Source: Eunapius fragilis (lineage: Eukaryota > Porifera > Demospongiae > Spongillida > Spongillidae). Taken from it: DNA of 64,000 nt. Shown piece by piece: positions 60,191 to 64,000 of the stretch. The first letter of the stretch is position 1. Each line of letters opens with the position of its first letter. Both the position numbers and the translations under genes were made by a program. The stretch covers positions 1,774,416 to 1,838,415 of the forward strand of contig OY811976.1 of NCBI GenBank assembly GCA_963681505.1. The letters run 5' to 3'. Under the pieces are notes generated by a model. It was not told the DNA's origin. It was given only the letters and a program-made list of their open reading frames with translations, and made no database searches.

Positions 60191-61191
60191 TTATAAGTTT
60201 TTAATGTCATCATTTTCATGCGAGGGAACAAAGAATGTCTCTGATGGAACAAGTCCACTTTTCTCAGACACTTGTGTTGTTAGGTCATCATTGTCCACTT
60301 GATGAAATGATTCCTTATGTCTAGTGCATAACACCCAAATGATGAAGACCAATCCACGTAGACCCACACCACAAGGAATAGCGACAACCAGGATGAGCAG
60401 AGCACTGTACGGCGTTTGAATTCCTGCCCACCCAACCACTCTAATAGTTGCCCCAAGGAAGCTTGTGATGGAGAATATGACCAAATAACTGAAAAGAGCA
60501 AACAGGTTTGCATTCCATTTTACTCGAGTTGCACAACAAAGTGTGACCAAGATGACTGCAACCACCACAGTGGTGAATATTAGCAGTACAAATAACCACA
60601 GGTACCATAATATGATCTGTTCTATGATCCCAGTACTATCAGGCTCACAACCACTGATCTCCACTGATTTTATCCAGCATGAGCCTCCAGCATTTCCATA
60701 GCGACCATTAATAAAGGGCCAAGGTACAAGAAGGATAGGCAGAGCAATGGTGACCACCACATATGCCTGCTCAAGTCTTTTGTATACTTTAACCTTGGCC
60801 TCCTTTATCACCATGATAAACCTCGGCTGCCATACCATGATCGCTAAGTGTACACCAATGCAGCCAGTCATCACAAGGACAGACAATGCCGTATACAAGT
60901 TTAGCAATGCAATGGCGACACAGCCATAGCGTCCAATAGCATTATCCAATAATGCAAGCCACTGGAATGAGTTGACAAGTGTGTAGAATGACATGACGAA
61001 TCCAATGTACAGAAATAATCTCTCTGAACGCTCAGATGAAGTGGTATGCTTGCTTTGCTTCCATCCCATCAACACTACTGCAACCAGACATGTCAAAAAT
61101 GCCAGTATGAAGGTGCCAGTCTGAATGAGATTGAGAGACAAAACCTCACTAGACATAGTAGAATTTGGGCTACAGTTTGATGATGCTGCTC
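60191..61191 (-). CDS. Seven-transmembrane receptor, cAMP-receptor-like family
   Basis: The main coding exon starts after a splice acceptor (GTTTCTTCAG on the minus strand, 61192 upward). The first in-frame Met inside it is at 61154-61156, which gives 321 residues, with a sequon (NST) just before it. Seven hydrophobic segments are visible: TGTFILAFLTCLVAVVLMGW; LFLYIGFVMSFYTLVNSF; CVAIALLNLYTALSVLV; YVVVTIALPILLVPWPF; WYLWLFVLLIFTTVVVAV; NLFALFSYLVIFSITSF; and SALLILVVAIPCGVGL. A Cys in TM3 (YGCVAI) and Cys in the loop after TM4 (GGSCW, SGCEP) could pair. The tail is acidic and Ser-rich. The layout resembles Dictyostelium cAR-like GPCRs, which occur in sponges. The ligand is unknown. A possible 5' exon (acceptor at 61639, ATG at 61613) cannot be joined in phase with confidence. 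Confidence 0.8.
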
Positions 61192-61199
61192 CTGAAGAA

Positions 61200-61204
<5 letters not shown>

Positions 61205-61243
<39 letters not shown>
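61205..61243. repeat. (AC)n microsatellite in receptor intron
   Basis: About 19 units, directly upstream of the receptor exon acceptor on the minus strand, so it sits in the place of the polypyrimidine region. Confidence 0.95.
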
Positions 61244-61247
<4 letters not shown>

Positions 61248-61675
61248 GCACACACACACTAACACACTGACACTCAAAATTGTACACACATACACACAAA
61301 CAGGCTAAAATAACACAACTGCATTGAAGTGGTTAACTGTTATATGCATGTCTTGACTTAGTAGCTGCCATGCATAGTGATTGAATTCATTTTTTAATTC
61401 CACCCACACACTGAATGCAGGTCTCCACTCCAACTCTGCCTTTCATGCTTAAGAGCATGTTCAGTATTTACACAGCCAGCACCCTAGTTGATATGATGAT
61501 CTGGTCACTTAACACAGATATGCAAATGTTCCATTCCACCTTGACCCCACCCTAATAATATATCAGCACCACTTGTTACCATCAGTGGCATACCAGCTTC
61601 CATGGTACCCTGCTGCTGTAGTGACTGTGATTCGAACCCTATACATAAAAAAAACACAGTTGCAATGTACATTTA

Positions 61676-62305
61676 TACCCTCCTACAGCACTTCATCCCT
61701 CTAAGCTTTATGCCCTCCTACAGCACTTCATCCCTCTAAGCTTTCCCTCCTACAGCACTTCATCCCTCTAAGCTTTATACCCTACTACAGCACTTCATCC
61801 CTCTAAGCTTTATACCCTACTACAGCACTTCATCCCTCTAAGCTTTATACCCTCCTACAGCACTTCATCCCTCTAAGCTTTATACCCTCCTACAGCACTC
61901 CATCCCTCTAAGCTTTATACCCTCCTACAGCACTTCATCCCTCTAAGCTTTATACCCTCCTACAGCACTTCATCCCTCTAAGCTTTATACCCTCCTACAG
62001 CACTTCATCCCTCTAAGCTTTAAACCCTCCTACAGCACTTCATCCCTCTAAGCTTTCCCTCCTACAGCACTTCATCCCTCTAAGCTTTATACCCTCCTAC
62101 AGCACTTCATCCCTCTAAGCTTTATACCCTCCTACAGCACTTCATCCCTCTAAGCTTTATACCCTCCTACAGCACTTCATCCCTCTAAGCTTTATACCCT
62201 CCTACAGCACTTCATCCCTCTAAGCTTTATACCCTCCTACAGCACTTCATCCCTCTAAGCTTTATACCCTCCTACATCACTTCATCCCTCTAAGCTTTAC
62301 CCTCC
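61676..62305. repeat. 36-bp minisatellite, 18 units
   Basis: Eighteen copies of TACAGCACTTCATCCCTCTAAG plus a TTTATACCCTCC spacer. Units 3 and 12 lack the same 4 bp (AGCTTTCCCTCC), which suggests an earlier block duplication of nine units. Base changes are very few, so the array is young or homogenised. Confidence 0.95.
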
Positions 62306-63884
62306 TCATCTTAGATAATTCTAAAACTTAGTGGGAATCCAAATTTTAACTTTCACAGCACTATATCAACCAATAATTCAAGACAAAAGTTTAATTACTA
62401 TTGAGTTTAATAAATAACTTCCATTCCTTAATGGTATTTTTCAAATGTTGGGCAGTTTGAACTCTTTCTTCGAATACACTTTCCCAACAACGCGTCAGCC
62501 CCACCTAATCTGATGAGAGGTACACATCAATTTGCACACATAATATGATGGATGTGTTTGTAAAATTTATGAGAGTGGAAAAAATTATGTGATCCAACAA
62601 GCAGTGCTTCTGTGAAGCAACATTTTTAATTGGAAGGTATAGGTTAAAAAGCAGCATATGATAGTAGCTTGATTTTTCAGCTCCTTGTTTCTCTTGGGAG
62701 CAGACAACACATCTTTCAGGTTTTAGCATTATAATGTGATGAGAATCTCAACTCATTCACCTCGCGTACATTAGAAAAAATGGTCCAGCAATTCAATGGA
62801 ACCGAAACCTTAAAGAGGAAAAAACGGGTGACTTACTTAAAGTTTGAGTCAACAATCTATTGGGGGTCAAGCTGGGAAAGATCAGGTGTGCTTGGTATAG
62901 GCAACCTCATGATGTGTCTGGGATGATTTGTTGTGATCCCACACACGACAAATGACTTTGTTGACCATTCATTTCTCTATATGATACTCCCAATAGCCCT
63001 GCACTATTTCAAAGAGATCATCAGTACACATCATCATGGAAGAAAGGAATATGTCACATTCTTTAAAATGCCTTTGTGCAATTGACACTAGTTTTTTTTT
63101 CATGATGCAGTGTTGTGCCAGATAATTTTGCAAATAATCCATGCGGTTCGTTGTATTTGGCCAAGTAAGCTATTCCAATGAACAATGATATATAGTTGGG
63201 AGATCGTAAGTGGCCAAAGACACATGAATGCAGTGTCCATGTGATTGTCCCATGATGGCAAGCGGGGTTGTTGCAAACTTATGATTGAAAAATATGTACA
63301 TGTTTAAAACACCACAAAAGTCATCTTCAGGTAGGAGGCTGATGACAAAGCATGGTTTCTACACTTACGTATGTATGTGCATGCCACATGTCTGGATACT
63401 GCCTGTCATGCTAATGTACATACACATCGTTAGACATACCAAGTCTTATGCCTCCGGCGTAAGTCTCATGCCTCAAGCTCAAACCTCGTGATCACAAGCC
63501 AAACGAACGTTTTCTCGCACTCAGCACACCTATAACTATGAATGACGTGACACTGCATATCACACGATACCTGTCCCGACTGAGCTTGTCTACCAACTAG
63601 TTTTGGTTATTATTCACAAGTTTAGTTACCAGCAGTGTGTTTGAGATGCGCAATCAGTGGCTATGGCAGTTAGAATGTCAGAAAAAGCTTCTGATATTAG
63701 AAATAGTAATAGGGAAGCTTTAAGTGAACTCCCCCTAGCTGGGGATTGTCCATACCTCTTGCCAATTCCATTCGCCCCGATTCCCTAAACGACCCCTGTT
63801 ATGGCCGACTTACTGGTGTAGTGCTTGATCTGCAGATTTCATGAGGTTTGTACTATTAGAACAATTTATATACCGCAAGTGCCA
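62306..63884. other. Unassigned sequence
   Basis: No gene or repeat family from elsewhere in the window was recognised. A 41-codon frame from ATG 63664 (MAVRMSEKASDIRNSNREAL) has no supporting evidence. Confidence 0.35.
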
Positions 63885-64000
63885 TACATGGGAAAATCAC
63901 CCTTCTGGGTAGTTTTTCAAGGATTTTTCATTTTCCGCGAACTCAAGAGCTTCTGTCAAATGGTCCTTACGCATCCTAAATTGGACTATCCGTCATAAAG
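63885..64000. repeat. Repeat family X, fragment at window edge
   Basis: AAAATCACCCTTCTGGGTAG to ATGGTCCTTACGCATCC and GGACTATCCGTCATAAA match 26045-26155 almost base for base. The repeat probably continues beyond the window. Confidence 0.75.

Noticed and set aside
61661..62305. CRISPR-like regular repeat array
   Set aside because: Units are contiguous with no unique spacers, and the context is eukaryotic. It is a minisatellite.
63664..63789. 41-codon frame at the end of the window
   Set aside because: Too short and without motif, promoter or homologous copy.

Overview
The window looks like an AT-rich invertebrate nuclear genome, most probably a demosponge. This rests on 50-70 bp GT-AG introns, a seven-transmembrane receptor resembling the Dictyostelium cAMP-receptor-like group that is expanded in sponges, and a dense mix of Helitron, Ginger, piggyBac, Mutator-like, hAT and RLE-type retrotransposon remnants. 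That assignment is an inference. No bacterial or organellar features and no confident tRNA or rRNA genes were seen.

Layout. 0-5.4 kb holds fold-back elements, hairpin MITEs, minisatellites and GT repeats. 5.4-7.3 kb holds one copy (+ strand) of a small secreted six-cysteine gene. 7.285-18.9 kb is a decayed Helitron (basic tandem N-terminus, HUH Rep, PIF1 helicase, OTU domain). It is split by a 3.25 kb Ginger transposon (8337-11584, 4-bp TSD GCAG, integrase plus its own OTU domain) and by a second nested element (about 14917-16097). 19-27 kb holds a hairpin MITE, two truncated RLE-type retrotransposon 3' ends, a truncated second Helitron 5' end and more hairpin MITEs. 27.0-30.4 kb is a piggyBac element with a nearly complete but mutated transposase.

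30.4-56.6 kb is a recently amplified array of four modules of 6-8 kb. Each carries one minus-strand copy of the six-cysteine gene (copies 2-5) among fold-back repeats. Modules 2+3 and 4+5 are two versions of a dimer offset by about 14.2 kb. Individual modules carry private insertions (an hAT in module 4, a mariner/pogo-like MITE in module 3) whose empty sites survive in the sister modules. 56.6-59.8 kb is an inverted counterpart of 2.1-5.4 kb and contains a Mutator-like element (57224-59000, 9-bp TSD) with PHD-finger and OTU remnants. 60.2-61.2 kb is the main exon of a 7TM receptor on the minus strand, followed by a 36-bp minisatellite and about 1.6 kb with nothing recognisable.

Probably functional host genes are the six-cysteine secreted family (copies 1, 2, 3 and 5 intact, copy 4 damaged) and the 7TM receptor. 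Nearly all other coding sequence is decayed transposon protein. The most distinctive points are the six-cysteine gene array, the nested-transposon stratigraphy with readable TSDs, and three unrelated DNA transposon types that each carry an OTU-like domain.
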